Below are positions 8,494 through 17,563 of a DNA stretch of 60,515 bases, in pieces (within the stretch, counting starts at the first letter, position 1; each line of letters starts with the position of its first letter). Origin of the DNA: Streptococcaceae bacterium. Its GTDB lineage: Bacteria; Bacillota; Bacilli; Lactobacillales; Streptococcaceae. The notes beneath the pieces were generated by a model that saw only the letters and a program-made list of their open reading frames with translations, was not told the DNA's origin and made no database searches. The position numbers were made by a program, and so were the translations under genes. Where the stretch lies: NCBI GenBank assembly GCA_022484805.1, contig JAKVKP010000015.1, positions 1-60,515 on the forward strand, given 5' to 3'.

Positions 8494-9321
8494 ATGAAAA
8501 ATAAAGAAAATAAACTGCCTCATCTTTTATTATTAGTAACGGGATCAATCTTAATTTTAATTCCAATTTATTTGACAATTGTTAGTTCATTTAAGGATAC
8601 TGCGCAAATTATGCAGAATTTCTTTGGCTTACCTAAACCCTTCACTTTGGATAACTATCAACGTTTAATTGAAGACGGTATTAGTCATTACTATTTTAAT
8701 TCGGCATTAATTACGGTTATCTCAATTGCGTTAATTATCTTAGTTGTTCCGATGGCAGCTTTTAGTATTGCGAGAAATATTAGCCGCAAGATGGCTTTTA
8801 CGGTGATGTATTCGCTATTAATTTTAGGTATATTTGTTCCCTTTCAAGTTATTATGCTGCCGATAACCAATCAAATGACCAAAATGGGATTGATGAATTT
8901 GCCGGGGTTAATTGTTCTTTACTTAACCTATGCGATTCCTCAAACTCTGTTTCTTTATGTGGGGTATATCAAGCTATCAATACCTGAAAGCTTAGATGAG
9001 GCTGCCGAAATTGACGGCGCAAATCGATTTACAATGTATCGAAAAATTGCTTTTCCACTAATGAAGCCAATGCATGCAACAACTTTAATTTTAAATGCAC
9101 TTTGGATTTGGAACGATTTCTTATTGCCACTTTTAATTTTAAATCGAGATAATTCTTTATGGACATTGCCGCTTTTCCAATATAATTATCAAGGGCAATA
9201 TATGAGTGATTATGGTCCGAGTTTTGCTTCTTATGTAATTGGCATTGTGACGATTACCATTGTTTATCTATTTTTCCAAAAGAGTATCATTTCTGGTATG
9301 AGTAATGGTGCAGTTAAATAA
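8494..9321 (+). CDS. msmG: Sugar ABC transporter permease (MsmG-like)
   Basis: A 275-residue MalG-type permease with six predicted membrane segments and the EAA loop (PESLDEAAEIDGANRFTMYRKIAFPLMKP). RBS GGAGGAGG lies 12 bp past the stop of the first permease gene, so the two are translated from one transcript. It ends the importer operon; a long hairpin with T-run follows. Confidence 0.9.
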   Translation: MKNKENKLPHLLLLVTGSILILIPIYLTIVSSFKDTAQIMQNFFGLPKPFTLDNYQRLIEDGISHYYFNSALITVISIALIILVVPMAAFSIARNISRKMAFTVMYSLLILGIFVPFQVIMLPITNQMTKMGLMNLPGLIVLYLTYAIPQTLFLYVGYIKLSIPESLDEAAEIDGANRFTMYRKIAFPLMKPMHATTLILNALWIWNDFLLPLLILNRDNSLWTLPLFQYNYQGQYMSDYGPSFASYVIGIVTITIVYLFFQKSIISGMSNGAVK

Positions 9322-9353
9322 TCAATTGCTTTTATAAGTGTAGTTTAATTAAT

Positions 9354-9428
9354 AAATCATTTAAGCCAAATTGTAAGGTTAGGAGAGGAAAGCTAACTTA
9401 TAAGAAAGGCTTGAATGATATTTTTTTA
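9354..9428 (+). terminator. Terminator of the msmEFG operon
   Basis: ATCATTTAAGCC pairs with GGCTTGAATGAT around an inner hairpin (GGTTAG/CTAACTT), followed by seven T. It separates the importer from galK. Confidence 0.75.
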
Positions 9429-9452
9429 TCTCTTATAAGCGTTATTTTGTAG

Positions 9453-9482
9453 TTGACTAAACGTTTAGTAAACGTTTATAAT
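9453..9482 (+). promoter_or_regulatory. galK promoter overlapped by a double operator
   Basis: TTGACT (9453-9458) and TATAAT (9477-9482) are separated by 18 bp. That spacer is filled by two overlapping operator units (ACTAAACGTTTAGTAAACGT). Repressor binding would directly occlude RNA polymerase. Confidence 0.8.
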
Positions 9483-9512
9483 GTAGTTGCGTAAAACAAT
9501 GGGAGGTTTAAT

Positions 9513-10700
9513 ATGAATCAAAAAGTGATGAAAGCAGAAGTAACTGAAAAATTTATTGAATTATTTGGTAATGATAATCTAGCGAACTATTTTTCACCAG
9601 GTCGAATTAATTTAATTGGGGAACATACAGATTATAATGGTGGCTACGTTTTTCCAGCAGCAATCAGTATTGGCACATATGGTGTTGCTGTACCTCGAGC
9701 TGATAACTTGGTTAGAGTGTATTCACTTAATTTTGAAGCCGTAGGCATCATTGAATTTACTTTGGATGAATTAATCTACTCAACGGAGTCGCATTGGGGA
9801 AATTATGTTAAAGGCTATTTATTAAAATTAATAGAAGCAGGTCACCAGTTTTCCCATGGTTTTGAGCTAGTAATTGAGGGTACAATTCCAAACGGCTCTG
9901 GACTTTCTTCGTCAGCTTCATTAGAATTATTAATTGGTACAATTGCAAATGATCTTTATCATTTAAATTTAGATCGGCTAACACTTGTCAAATTGGGACA
10001 AAAAGTTGAAAATGAATTTATTGGTGTTAATTCTGGGATTATGGATCAGTTTGCAATTGGCTTTGGTGAACATGGTAAGGCAATTTTACTTGATACCAAT
10101 ACGCTCAATTATGAAATGGTACCAGCAGAATTTGGTGATTATAAAATTGTAATTATGAATACTAATAAACGTCGAGAATTGGCTGATTCCAAATATAATG
10201 AACGTCGTGCAGAATGTGAGGAAGCACTGAAACGATTGCAGAAAAAGCTTGATATCAACGCACTTGGTGAATTGTCAGAGGCTGAATTCGAAGCGAATCG
10301 TGAATTAATTGGAGAGGTCATCTTAGAAAAGCGTGCTAAGCATGCTGTTTATGAAAATGGTCGAACCCTGAAGGCTAAGACAGCGTTGGTAGCAGGAGAT
10401 TTAGTAAACTTTGGTCGGCTTTTAAATGCGTCACATCAATCACTTAAAGAGGATTACGAAGTGACAGGGCTTGAGTTGGATACTTTGGCAGAAACTGCTC
10501 AAAAACAGGTAGGTGTTTTGGGTGCCCGAATGACAGGCGCTGGCTTTGGTGGTTGTGCAATTGCACTTGTGAAAGCCAATGAAATCGAGCATTTTATTGA
10601 GTCAGTAGGTGCTGTTTATAAAAATAAAATAGGCTATTCAGCAGCTTTTTATGTTGCGACCATTGCCGAACACGCCCATAAATTAGTAAATCAAGAATAG
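9513..10700 (+). CDS. galK: Galactokinase
   Basis: A 395-residue GHMP kinase that phosphorylates galactose to galactose-1-phosphate, the first Leloir step. The N-terminal signature [19 protein letters not shown] and the ATP-binding [13 protein letters not shown] motif are present, as is the C-terminal [25 protein letters not shown] precedes the ATG. The galT start lies 11 bp past its stop, so the two are cotranscribed from the operator-covered promoter. Confidence 0.97.
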   Translation: MNQKVMKAEVTEKFIELFGNDNLANYFSPGRINLIGEHTDYNGGYVFPAAISIGTYGVAVPRADNLVRVYSLNFEAVGIIEFTLDELIYSTESHWGNYVKGYLLKLIEAGHQFSHGFELVIEGTIPNGSGLSSSASLELLIGTIANDLYHLNLDRLTLVKLGQKVENEFIGVNSGIMDQFAIGFGEHGKAILLDTNTLNYEMVPAEFGDYKIVIMNTNKRRELADSKYNERRAECEEALKRLQKKLDINALGELSEAEFEANRELIGEVILEKRAKHAVYENGRTLKAKTALVAGDLVNFGRLLNASHQSLKEDYEVTGLELDTLAETAQKQVGVLGARMTGAGFGGCAIALVKANEIEHFIESVGAVYKNKIGYSAAFYVATIAEHAHKLVNQE

Positions 10701-10711
10701 TAGGTGTAAAA

Positions 10712-12190
10712 ATGAATATTTCACAGGCGATTATAGATTTTACCACTCTTGCCATCCGTTCAGGTGGCTATATGGCAATGGATAGAGTCTACGTCCAGAA
10801 TAAAATACTTGCCTTAATTGGCGAAGAAACGTTAGATATCGATATGAAACCGTCTGTTGAGATAGACGGTCAAGCAATTTCAGCTTTCTTAATTCAAACA
10901 GCAAAAAAAAATGGTCAGATTAAGGCGGGCTTTGAAAGTATTTTTGAGGCAGAGCTAATGGATTTTCTGACACCGCCGCCTTCGGTTGTTAATGCCTATT
11001 TTGCTGAGCATTATCACCAAGATCCAAAGGAAGCGACAGATTATTTCTATGAATTATGTTGTCAGAACAATTATATTCAAACTTCAGCGATTGCTAAGAA
11101 TCGGCATTTTAATTTTGATTGTCAATACGGTCAGCTTGAAATTACGATTAATTTATCTAAACCTGAAAAGGATCCGAAGCAAATTGCTTTAGAAAAAAAA
11201 TTACCTAAGGCAGATTACCCAAAGTGTTTATTATGTATGGAAAACGAAGGCTATCTCGGACGATTAAATCATCCAGCTAGAACGAATCATCGCTTAATTC
11301 GGATGAACTTGGATGGTGAAAGCTGGGGCTTTCAATATTCACCATATGCTTATTTTAATGAACATTCAATTATTCTATCGGAGCTACATCGACCAATGAA
11401 AATTTCCAAGCAGACTTTTCAACGATTACTGAGAATTGTTGAAATTTTACCACATTATTTTGTTGGTTCGAATGCCGATTTACCAATTGTTGGTGGTTCA
11501 ATATTGAGTCATGATCACTATCAGGCAGGTCGTCATGAGTTTCCGATGGATCAAGCTGAGATTCGTCAATATTTTGAATTACCTGATTATCTTGGTGTGA
11601 CAGCAGGTATTGTCAACTGGCCAATGAGTGTGATTCGTCTATCGGGCTATAATGTAGACGAGTTAGTCGAAGCAAGTCAATCCATTTTCCAAAAATGGCA
11701 AGACTATTCTGATAAGTCGATTGAGGTAGTAGCTAAAACAGTAGATGGTGTTCAGCATCATACAGTTACACCAATTGCTCGACGACGAGGTAATCAATTT
11801 GAAATAGACCTTGTCTTGAGAGATAATAATGTTAGTACGGAATATCCAGATGGTATTTTTCATCCGCATCCAGAGCTTCATCATATCAAGAAGGAAAATA
11901 TTGGTTTAATTGAAGTGATGGGCTTAGCTATTTTACCTGGACGGTTGAAATCTGAATTAGAAAAAATTAAGTCATATATTTTAGGTGAAATTGATACCGT
12001 GGCAGTTTATCATCAGGAGTGGGCAAATCAGCTGAAGGAAGCTTATCAAGATGCGGATATTGATTACTACGTATCGCAGGCGCTTGGTCAGAAGTTTTTA
12101 ACAGTTCTAGAACATGCTGGTGTATTTAAAGATACAGTAAAAGGACAAGAAGCATTTAATCGATTTATTGCTGAAGTAATAAAAAATTGA
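10712..12190 (+). CDS. galT: Galactose-1-phosphate uridylyltransferase, Firmicutes type
   Basis: A 492-residue GalT of the long Firmicutes class, unrelated in sequence layout to the 350-residue E. coli enzyme. It converts galactose-1-phosphate and UDP-glucose to UDP-galactose and glucose-1-phosphate. Stretches include CLLCMENEGYLGRLNHPAR, the uridylyl-transfer neighbourhood NADLPIVGGSILSHDHYQAGRH and FHPHPELHHIKKENIGLIEVMG. It follows galK directly. A weak stem with T-rich tail (12190-12232) may end the transcript. Confidence 0.96.
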   Translation: MNISQAIIDFTTLAIRSGGYMAMDRVYVQNKILALIGEETLDIDMKPSVEIDGQAISAFLIQTAKKNGQIKAGFESIFEAELMDFLTPPPSVVNAYFAEHYHQDPKEATDYFYELCCQNNYIQTSAIAKNRHFNFDCQYGQLEITINLSKPEKDPKQIALEKKLPKADYPKCLLCMENEGYLGRLNHPARTNHRLIRMNLDGESWGFQYSPYAYFNEHSIILSELHRPMKISKQTFQRLLRIVEILPHYFVGSNADLPIVGGSILSHDHYQAGRHEFPMDQAEIRQYFELPDYLGVTAGIVNWPMSVIRLSGYNVDELVEASQSIFQKWQDYSDKSIEVVAKTVDGVQHHTVTPIARRRGNQFEIDLVLRDNNVSTEYPDGIFHPHPELHHIKKENIGLIEVMGLAILPGRLKSELEKIKSYILGEIDTVAVYHQEWANQLKEAYQDADIDYYVSQALGQKFLTVLEHAGVFKDTVKGQEAFNRFIAEVIKN

Positions 12191-12232
12191 AATAGATCGT
12201 TTTAATGGTGTAAGTAGCGATTTATTTTTCTA
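12190..12232 (+). terminator. Weak terminator after galT
   Basis: AAATAGATCG can pair with CGATTTATTT (one mismatch), and the tail is T-rich. The remaining 130 bp before galE hold only AT-rich sequence that could contain its promoter. Confidence 0.4.
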
Positions 12233-12368
12233 TTGTGAATGTGCTATTGCAGGGGGCTAGCCTTTACTGGTGCTTAACATATACAAATGCTTTAGCGTTG
12301 AAAAATACTTAGTTCAATACTATTATTGTATTGTTAAAAATTGAAGCGAATTAGCGAAAGGATTGAAA

Positions 12369-13364
12369 ATGACGGTTTTAGTTTTAGGTGGTGCAGGCTA
12401 CATTGGTTCACATGCGGTAGATCAATTGATCAATAATGGTTATGATGTGTCGGTAATTGATAATTTAGCGACAGGTCATCGCTTAGCAGTTCATAAAAAT
12501 GCACGCTTTTATCAAGGTGATATACGTGATAAAGCGTTTATGCGTGAAGTTTTTAAAAAGGAAAATGAGATAGAAGGCGTAATTCATTTTGCGGCATTTT
12601 CGTTGGTTGGAGAATCAGTTGAAAAACCATTAAAATATTTTAATAATAATGTTTACGGTGCCCAGGTCACTTTAGAGGTAATGCAAGAGTTTGATGTTAA
12701 GCATATCGTCTTTTCATCAACAGCAGCAACCTATGGTGAGCCGGATGTTTCACCGATAGATGAAACAGTACCTAATTTACCGATTAATCCATACGGTCAA
12801 AGCAAATTAATGATGGAACAAATGATGAAATGGCAAAGTAATGCAACAGATATGACCTATGTTGCGCTTCGTTATTTTAATGTTGCAGGTGCCAAAGCGG
12901 ATGCTTCAATTGGTGAAGACCATAATCCTGAGACTCATCTTGTACCAATTATTTTACAGGTTGCATTAGGACAACGTGAGCAATTGACGATATTTGGTGA
13001 GGATTATCAAACGCCAGATGGTTCTTGTATTCGTGACTATGTCCAAGTTGAAGATTTAATTGCCGCCCATATCTTAGCACTTGAATATTTAAAAAATGGC
13101 GGTCAGTCTGACGTCTTTAATTTAGGCTCTGCGAATGGTTACTCAGTTAAAGAAATGCTGACAGCCGCACGTGTCGTGACTGGTAAAGAGATACCGGCGG
13201 TTGTTGGACCAAGACGCGCTGGCGACCCAGATTCATTAGTTGCAAGTAGTGATAAGGCTAAGAAGCTACTTGGTTGGACACCTAAATATACAGATGTTCA
13301 AGCTATTATTAAAACTGCTTGGGATTGGCACGTAAGCCATCCTAAAGGTTATGATGATAAGTAA
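12369..13364 (+). CDS. galE: UDP-glucose 4-epimerase
   Basis: A 331-residue short-chain dehydrogenase-type epimerase that interconverts UDP-galactose and UDP-glucose. It has the NAD-binding GGAGYIGSH at residues 7-15 and the catalytic YxxxK (PYGQSK, Tyr142), with a Ser/Thr pair in [18 protein letters not shown] at 12355-12361 fits the ATG at 12369 better than an in-frame TTG at 12363. It is about 180 bp from galT, so it probably has its own promoter. This suits a gene also needed for cell-surface sugar synthesis. Confidence 0.95.
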   Translation: MTVLVLGGAGYIGSHAVDQLINNGYDVSVIDNLATGHRLAVHKNARFYQGDIRDKAFMREVFKKENEIEGVIHFAAFSLVGESVEKPLKYFNNNVYGAQVTLEVMQEFDVKHIVFSSTAATYGEPDVSPIDETVPNLPINPYGQSKLMMEQMMKWQSNATDMTYVALRYFNVAGAKADASIGEDHNPETHLVPIILQVALGQREQLTIFGEDYQTPDGSCIRDYVQVEDLIAAHILALEYLKNGGQSDVFNLGSANGYSVKEMLTAARVVTGKEIPAVVGPRRAGDPDSLVASSDKAKKLLGWTPKYTDVQAIIKTAWDWHVSHPKGYDDK

Positions 13365-13375
13365 TTAGAATATTT

Positions 13376-13409
13376 AAAAGAGGTTAGGACAATTGTCCCA
13401 ACCTCTTTT
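13376..13409. terminator. Bidirectional terminator between galE and metE
   Basis: AAAAGAGGTT pairs with AACCTCTTTT around GGACAATTGTCC. It has T-runs on both strands and ends both converging genes. Confidence 0.9.
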
Positions 13410-13466
13410 AATATTATGAAAAATAATTTTAATTTAAGAAATTTTCTATTTTAATAACCTGATTGC

Positions 13467-15731
13467 TTAATTTTCTAATGATTTTCGTGCTTCTTTTGCG
13501 GCAGAAACTAAATTTTCTAAGCTTGCAACGACTTCTTTTTTACCCCGTGTTTTTAGACCGCAATCGGGGTTAATCCAAAGCTTTTCAGCAGGTACTTTTT
13601 CTAAAATACGTTCGATTGTTTTGCCGATTTCTTCAACTGACGGAATTCGTGGTGAGTGAATATCATAAACACCAGGACCGACTTGAGTTCTGAAATGCTT
13701 TTCTTTTAAAGCGTCTAAAATAGATAAGTCGCTACGACTCGCTTCAAATGAAATCACATCGGCATCCATTGCATCAATTGCTTCGATAATATCTTCAAAC
13801 TCTGAATAGCACATGTGGGTATGAATCTGGGTTTCAGGCTGCACTTTCGAATGTACTAAGCGGAATGCTGGAATTGCCCAGTCTAAGTATTCGCTATTCC
13901 AATCCGTACGGCGTAAAGGTAATTTTTCACGTAGTGCCGCTTCATCAATTTGAATAATTTTAATGCCATGGCTTTCTAAATCAATCACTTCTTCTTGAAT
14001 TGCAAGCGCAATTTGTAGAGTAGACGTTTTTAGAGAGATATCCTCACGTGGAAATGACCAATTCAAAATGGTTACAGGTCCTGTTAACATCCCCTTGACA
14101 ACCTTGTCAGTCAGACCTTGTGCGTAGACTGAATCAGCAACAGATAATGGTTGAACGCGAGCAATGTCGCCCCAAACGATTGGTGGTTTAACACAACGCG
14201 TACCATAAGATTGGACCCATGCAAAACGAGTGAAGACGTAACCTGCTAATTTTTCACCAAAATATTCTACCATATCATTTCGTTCAAATTCGCCATGTAC
14301 TAAAACATCTAAATCAATTTCTTCTTGAATTCGTATCCATTTTTCTGTTTCTTGGTGATTAAATGCTTCGTATTCATCCCAATTAATTTCACCACGTTTA
14401 TAGCTGAGTCGATTTTTACGCACCTCAGCAGTCTGTGGAAATGAACCAATCGTAGTAGTTGGTAGTAAAGGGAATTTGAAGATTTCTTTTTGAATTGCTT
14501 CGCGCTTTTCAAATGCAGGTGAGCGAACGAAATCTGTATCAACTAAGTTTGCGATTTTATTTTGTACTTCCTGATTTGCTTCAAAGCGTGAGCTGGTGAA
14601 AAGTTTTTGATTTTCAGTTAAAGCTTCTTGGTTGCCCTCAAAGAATATTTGAGCGATTGCTTTAATTTCAACTAATTTTTCTTCAGCAAAGGCGAAATGG
14701 CTAGTAATCGTATTTTCTAGCTCAGTTTCTTGGCTTACAGAATAAGGTACGTGTTGTAAAGAGCAACTTGATGAGATGACAATATTATTTTTATTAGGTA
14801 AAGCGTTTAAAAGTGCGATGGTTTTTTGATAATTATTGACCCAAATATTTTTACCGTTAACTACACCAGCGAATAATTTTTTTTCTGTTGGGAATCCATA
14901 TTTTTTAACTAAGTCTAGGCTTTGACGACCTTCAATGAAGTCTAAACCGATACCATCAAAGTCTAGCTTAATTACTGTTTCATAAATATCACGAATATCT
15001 CCAAAATAAGTTTGTAATAATAATTTTGTTTCATTTTTGGCTTTAAAGATAGGTTGATAAAGCTCAGCAAACAATTGAATATCTTTTTCGTCTAAATCAA
15101 ATACTAAGGCGGGTTCATCAAATTGTAGCCAGCTAATGCCTTCTGCTTCAATTTGATTAATAATTTCTGAATAGCTTTCTGCAATTTTCACTTTAATATC
15201 GGCTAATTGCTTTTTACCAGTGAATTTTATTAATTTTAATAAGGTATATGGACCAACTAAAACAGGCTTCGTAACAATACCGAGAGCCTTTGCTTCACGA
15301 TATTCGGCAAGTAGCTTTTCAAGATTTACTTTGATTTCGGTTGTATCTTCAAATTCAGGTACCATATAGTGATAATTGGTATTAAACCATTTTTTCATAC
15401 TAAGCGCTTTGACATCGCCGTATTCACCTTGATAGCCGCGTGCAAGTGCAAAATAACGTTCCAGATTAGAAATTGGTAATTCACGATAGCGTTGAGGTAC
15501 TATGTTTAAGGAAACTGCTGTATCTAAAGTAGTATCATAGAATGAAAAATCATTACTGGGAATGAATTGAATACCTGCATTTTTTGCCGAATTCCAATGT
15601 TCTTGGCGAAGTTCTTGAGCGATTTTTAATAGTTCGGCTTCGTCAATTGTCTTTTTAAAGAATTTTTCTGTTGCAAACTTGAGCTCACGTAATCGTCCGA
15701 TACGTGGATAGCCGATAATTGAAGTTGTCAT
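13467..15731 (-). CDS. metE: Cobalamin-independent methionine synthase
   Basis: A 754-residue MetE, which methylates homocysteine with 5-methyltetrahydropteroyl-triglutamate. Both halves of the gene-duplicated barrel are present: [19 protein letters not shown] at the N-terminus and [20 protein letters not shown] at the start of the catalytic half. The zinc-site stretches HTHMCYSEF and [10 protein letters not shown] are intact, so it should be active. It is monocistronic, with a MET-box-like palindrome about 90 bp upstream. The genome also has a cobalamin-dependent MetH (53347-55728), so this enzyme is the alternative when B12 is missing. Confidence 0.97.
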   Translation of the reverse strand: MTTSIIGYPRIGRLRELKFATEKFFKKTIDEAELLKIAQELRQEHWNSAKNAGIQFIPSNDFSFYDTTLDTAVSLNIVPQRYRELPISNLERYFALARGYQGEYGDVKALSMKKWFNTNYHYMVPEFEDTTEIKVNLEKLLAEYREAKALGIVTKPVLVGPYTLLKLIKFTGKKQLADIKVKIAESYSEIINQIEAEGISWLQFDEPALVFDLDEKDIQLFAELYQPIFKAKNETKLLLQTYFGDIRDIYETVIKLDFDGIGLDFIEGRQSLDLVKKYGFPTEKKLFAGVVNGKNIWVNNYQKTIALLNALPNKNNIVISSSCSLQHVPYSVSQETELENTITSHFAFAEEKLVEIKAIAQIFFEGNQEALTENQKLFTSSRFEANQEVQNKIANLVDTDFVRSPAFEKREAIQKEIFKFPLLPTTTIGSFPQTAEVRKNRLSYKRGEINWDEYEAFNHQETEKWIRIQEEIDLDVLVHGEFERNDMVEYFGEKLAGYVFTRFAWVQSYGTRCVKPPIVWGDIARVQPLSVADSVYAQGLTDKVVKGMLTGPVTILNWSFPREDISLKTSTLQIALAIQEEVIDLESHGIKIIQIDEAALREKLPLRRTDWNSEYLDWAIPAFRLVHSKVQPETQIHTHMCYSEFEDIIEAIDAMDADVISFEASRSDLSILDALKEKHFRTQVGPGVYDIHSPRIPSVEEIGKTIERILEKVPAEKLWINPDCGLKTRGKKEVVASLENLVSAAKEARKSLEN

Positions 15732-15818
15732 TTTTTATCATCCTTTTCGTAAATTAATTTAAGTTCATGCTACCATGAAACGATAACCATTGGGTAAGAC
15801 TTTTATTCTATCCATAGA

Positions 15819-15835
15819 TATAGTCAAAAGCTATA
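15819..15835. promoter_or_regulatory. MET-box-like site upstream of metE
   Basis: TATAGTCAAAAGCTATA is a 17-bp dyad resembling the MetR/MtaR box of Streptococcaceae (TATAGTTTNAAACTATA, three mismatches), with further CTATA half-sites beside it. Its centre lies about 67 bp upstream of the start implied by a candidate -10 (TAGCAT, minus strand), the usual place for a LysR-type activator. Confidence 0.65.
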
Positions 15836-15970
15836 CCTTAGCTATACCTTGAAATGAAGTAATTTTGATAACAAAAATTATTTTATCTTTCTGATTTGCA
15901 AGCAGATTTCTTTAAAAAATTAATAAATGCTGTTAAAGTACATTTATTAAAAGAATTCGGAGATGGTATG

Positions 15971-16348
15971 ATGTATCAAGTCATCGAAATGTATGGTGAT
16001 AACGAACCTTGGTGGTTCTTTGAAGGCTGGAAGGATGATATTATTGGACGTCATCAATTTAACAATTTAAAAGACGCTTTGTTATTTTATAATAATAGGT
16101 TAGCAGAATTAAAAGCAACTCATGAGGTATATAAAAATCATTCGGGTTACCTAAGTGCTTTTTGGGATCGTGATGATGATCGATGGTGCGAAGAGTGTGA
16201 GGATTATTTACAGCAATATTTTGGCTTGCTATTGTTAAAAGATGACCAGGTAATAAATCAAATCTCAAAGGATATTGTTCCAGTACCAATTACCAATCTA
16301 AAAAATTATCGATGTTGTAAGATTAACTATAAAAATAACGCCCAATGA
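15971..16348 (+). CDS. DUF1033 family protein
   Basis: A 125-residue soluble protein of the DUF1033 family, recognised by its start MYQVIEMYGDNEPWWFFEGW, which is nearly invariant in lactic acid bacteria. It is rich in aromatic and acidic residues (FWDRDDDRWCEECEDYLQQYF). No function is established. The frame stays open to 15896, but GGAGA at 15959-15963 and family length favour ATG 15971 (15968 is one codon earlier). The last codons lie inside a terminator stem. Confidence 0.75.
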   Translation: MYQVIEMYGDNEPWWFFEGWKDDIIGRHQFNNLKDALLFYNNRLAELKATHEVYKNHSGYLSAFWDRDDDRWCEECEDYLQQYFGLLLLKDDQVINQISKDIVPVPITNLKNYRCCKINYKNNAQ

Positions 16349-16372
16349 TACGATCAAGGACGTTATTTTTTT
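16331..16372. terminator. Bidirectional terminator
   Basis: A perfect 10-bp stem (AAAAATAACG with CGTTATTTTT) with T-runs on both strands ends the DUF1033 gene and the convergent MerR gene. The left arm overlaps the DUF1033 stop region. Confidence 0.85.
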
Positions 16373-16402
16373 AATTTATGATGCTAAACTGCTATAAAGC
16401 AT

Positions 16403-17131
16403 TTATTTACAGTAGATTATGATTGCTTGATTAATAAAATCAGCAGTTCCCGCTCCTCCCATTTTATCAATGTTTTCATTCATTTCTCCTCCACCAGTGT
16501 ACATTTTTCCAAGTGAAAGTAAGATTTTATTTGAACAAATATAAAAGTGTTCATTAATAAAATTTTGTAGCTTTATGACTTGATTTTGGGCATTTTCAGA
16601 TGCTGGATCGGTGAATCTTATTTCTCCAATTTCACTAAATAAAGTCATGAATTGACTTGATATACGCTGATTATCAATAGGTGTACGATTTTTTTCCTTT
16701 TCTTCAAACTCTTCAAATTCAACCGATTTGCCCCAATTTGCTTTTGCTTCTTCTGTATAAGCTTCAATTTTTTTAGTATCAAATGCTGAAAAATCCATAT
16801 TATTTACTCCAATCATTTTTATACCACGAGCGAACGAAATTAAATTTTCTAGGCGATCCTTCTTCATGGTCAGTATATTGATTTGCTTTTCTAATATTTG
16901 CACATGATCATAATTGGGATTGCTTAAAATCGCTTTAATTTCCTTTAGTGGGAATTCCAATTCACGAAATAGTAGAATCTGTTGTAATTTTTTAATCGCT
17001 TCATCGTCATAAAGTCGATAGCCAGCAGATGTAGCATGTGTTGGCTTCAAAAGATTAATCTTGTCATAATAGTGTAGGGTGCGTATACTCACCCCAGATA
17101 TTTTGCTGACTTCGTTTACAGTTTTCATCAC
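16403..17131 (-). CDS. MerR family regulator with TipAS-type effector domain
   Basis: A 242-residue regulator. Residues 1-75 are a MerR winged helix (VNEVSKISGVSIRTLHYYDKINLLKP, then SAGYRLYDDEAI), followed by the dimerisation coil. The rest resembles the TipAS/Mta antibiotic-recognition domain (TEEAKANWGKS; NEHFYICSNKILLSLGKMY). Such regulators sense drugs or other small molecules. Start is one of two adjacent ATGs (17131 or 17128). Its promoter has the 19-bp spacer and dyad expected of MerR control, so it regulates itself. No obvious efflux target adjoins it. Confidence 0.87.
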   Translation of the reverse strand: MMKTVNEVSKISGVSIRTLHYYDKINLLKPTHATSAGYRLYDDEAIKKLQQILLFRELEFPLKEIKAILSNPNYDHVQILEKQINILTMKKDRLENLISFARGIKMIGVNNMDFSAFDTKKIEAYTEEAKANWGKSVEFEEFEEKEKNRTPIDNQRISSQFMTLFSEIGEIRFTDPASENAQNQVIKLQNFINEHFYICSNKILLSLGKMYTGGGEMNENIDKMGGAGTADFINQAIIIYCK

Positions 17132-17154
17132 TATCTTCCTCCCGTGTTAAATTA

Positions 17155-17185
17155 AGTATAAACAATGACGTTAGGTCAGAGTCAA
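17155..17185 (-). promoter_or_regulatory. MerR-type promoter with 19-bp spacer
   Basis: On the minus strand, TTGACT (17180-17185) and TATACT (17155-17160) are 19 bp apart, the overlong spacing activated by MerR proteins. The spacer holds the dyad TGACCTAACGTCA, close to sites described for TipA/Mta-type members. Confidence 0.8.
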
Positions 17186-17235
17186 TGGAAATTATCTATT
17201 TTTTTAATAATTATTCAGAAGCTTATAAATAAATT

Positions 17236-17263
17236 AAAAAGGCTGAGAATTTTCTTCTCAACC
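17236..17263 (-). terminator. Terminator after the small hydrophobic peptide
   Basis: On the minus strand GGTTGAGAA pairs with TTCTCAGCC (one U-G wobble) and is followed by five T. It lies about 60 bp past the peptide stop. Confidence 0.75.
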
Positions 17264-17323
17264 AATTTAGCAATCAGGACTATTATTCAAAAAAGATCTC
17301 CATTTCTTGCTGCAGATAAGTGT

Positions 17324-17416
17324 TTATAATGATTTTTTTTTTGATAAAATCCAATTGAAAATACTAAGCAAAACTATAGATAAAACAGATGTAGCGATGA
17401 TTAAATCTCCTAGCAT
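17324..17416 (-). CDS. 30-residue Fst-like hydrophobic peptide (putative type I toxin)
   Basis: A short ORF with a strong RBS (AAGGAGA) 8 bp before ATG. It encodes a 30-residue peptide: MLGDLIIA, a single hydrophobic helix, then FNWILSKKKSL. One transmembrane helix, an aromatic N-W pair at the membrane edge and a short positive tail is the pattern of Fst/Ldr-type toxins of Lactobacillales. A consensus-like promoter (TTGACT 17495-17500, TATAAT 17474-17479, 15-bp spacer) and a downstream terminator make it a complete transcription unit of about 230 nt. No antitoxin RNA is obvious. Identity as a toxin is an inference. Confidence 0.65.
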   Translation of the reverse strand: MLGDLIIATSVLSIVLLSIFNWILSKKKSL

Positions 17417-17473
17417 AGTGAGGTCTCCTTTTTTAATTTTGGAAGTATATAAATATCTTTTGTATATATTTTT

Positions 17474-17500
17474 ATTATAACATTAAATTTAAAAAGTCAA
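17474..17500 (-). promoter_or_regulatory. Promoter of the small hydrophobic peptide
   Basis: TTGACT (17495-17500) and TATAAT (17474-17479) on the minus strand are 15 bp apart. The -35 box is part of the downstream arm of the mnmG terminator. Confidence 0.6.
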
Positions 17501-17518
17501 CCCATTTGAGTTGACTTT
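17488..17518 (-). terminator. Terminator of mnmG
   Basis: A 9-bp perfect stem (AAAGTCAAC/GTTGACTTT) followed on the minus strand by a T-run, 46 bp after the mnmG stop. Confidence 0.85.
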
Positions 17519-17563
17519 AGATATTTTATTATTAATTGTTGAAAATTTAAAATTCGGAATCCA

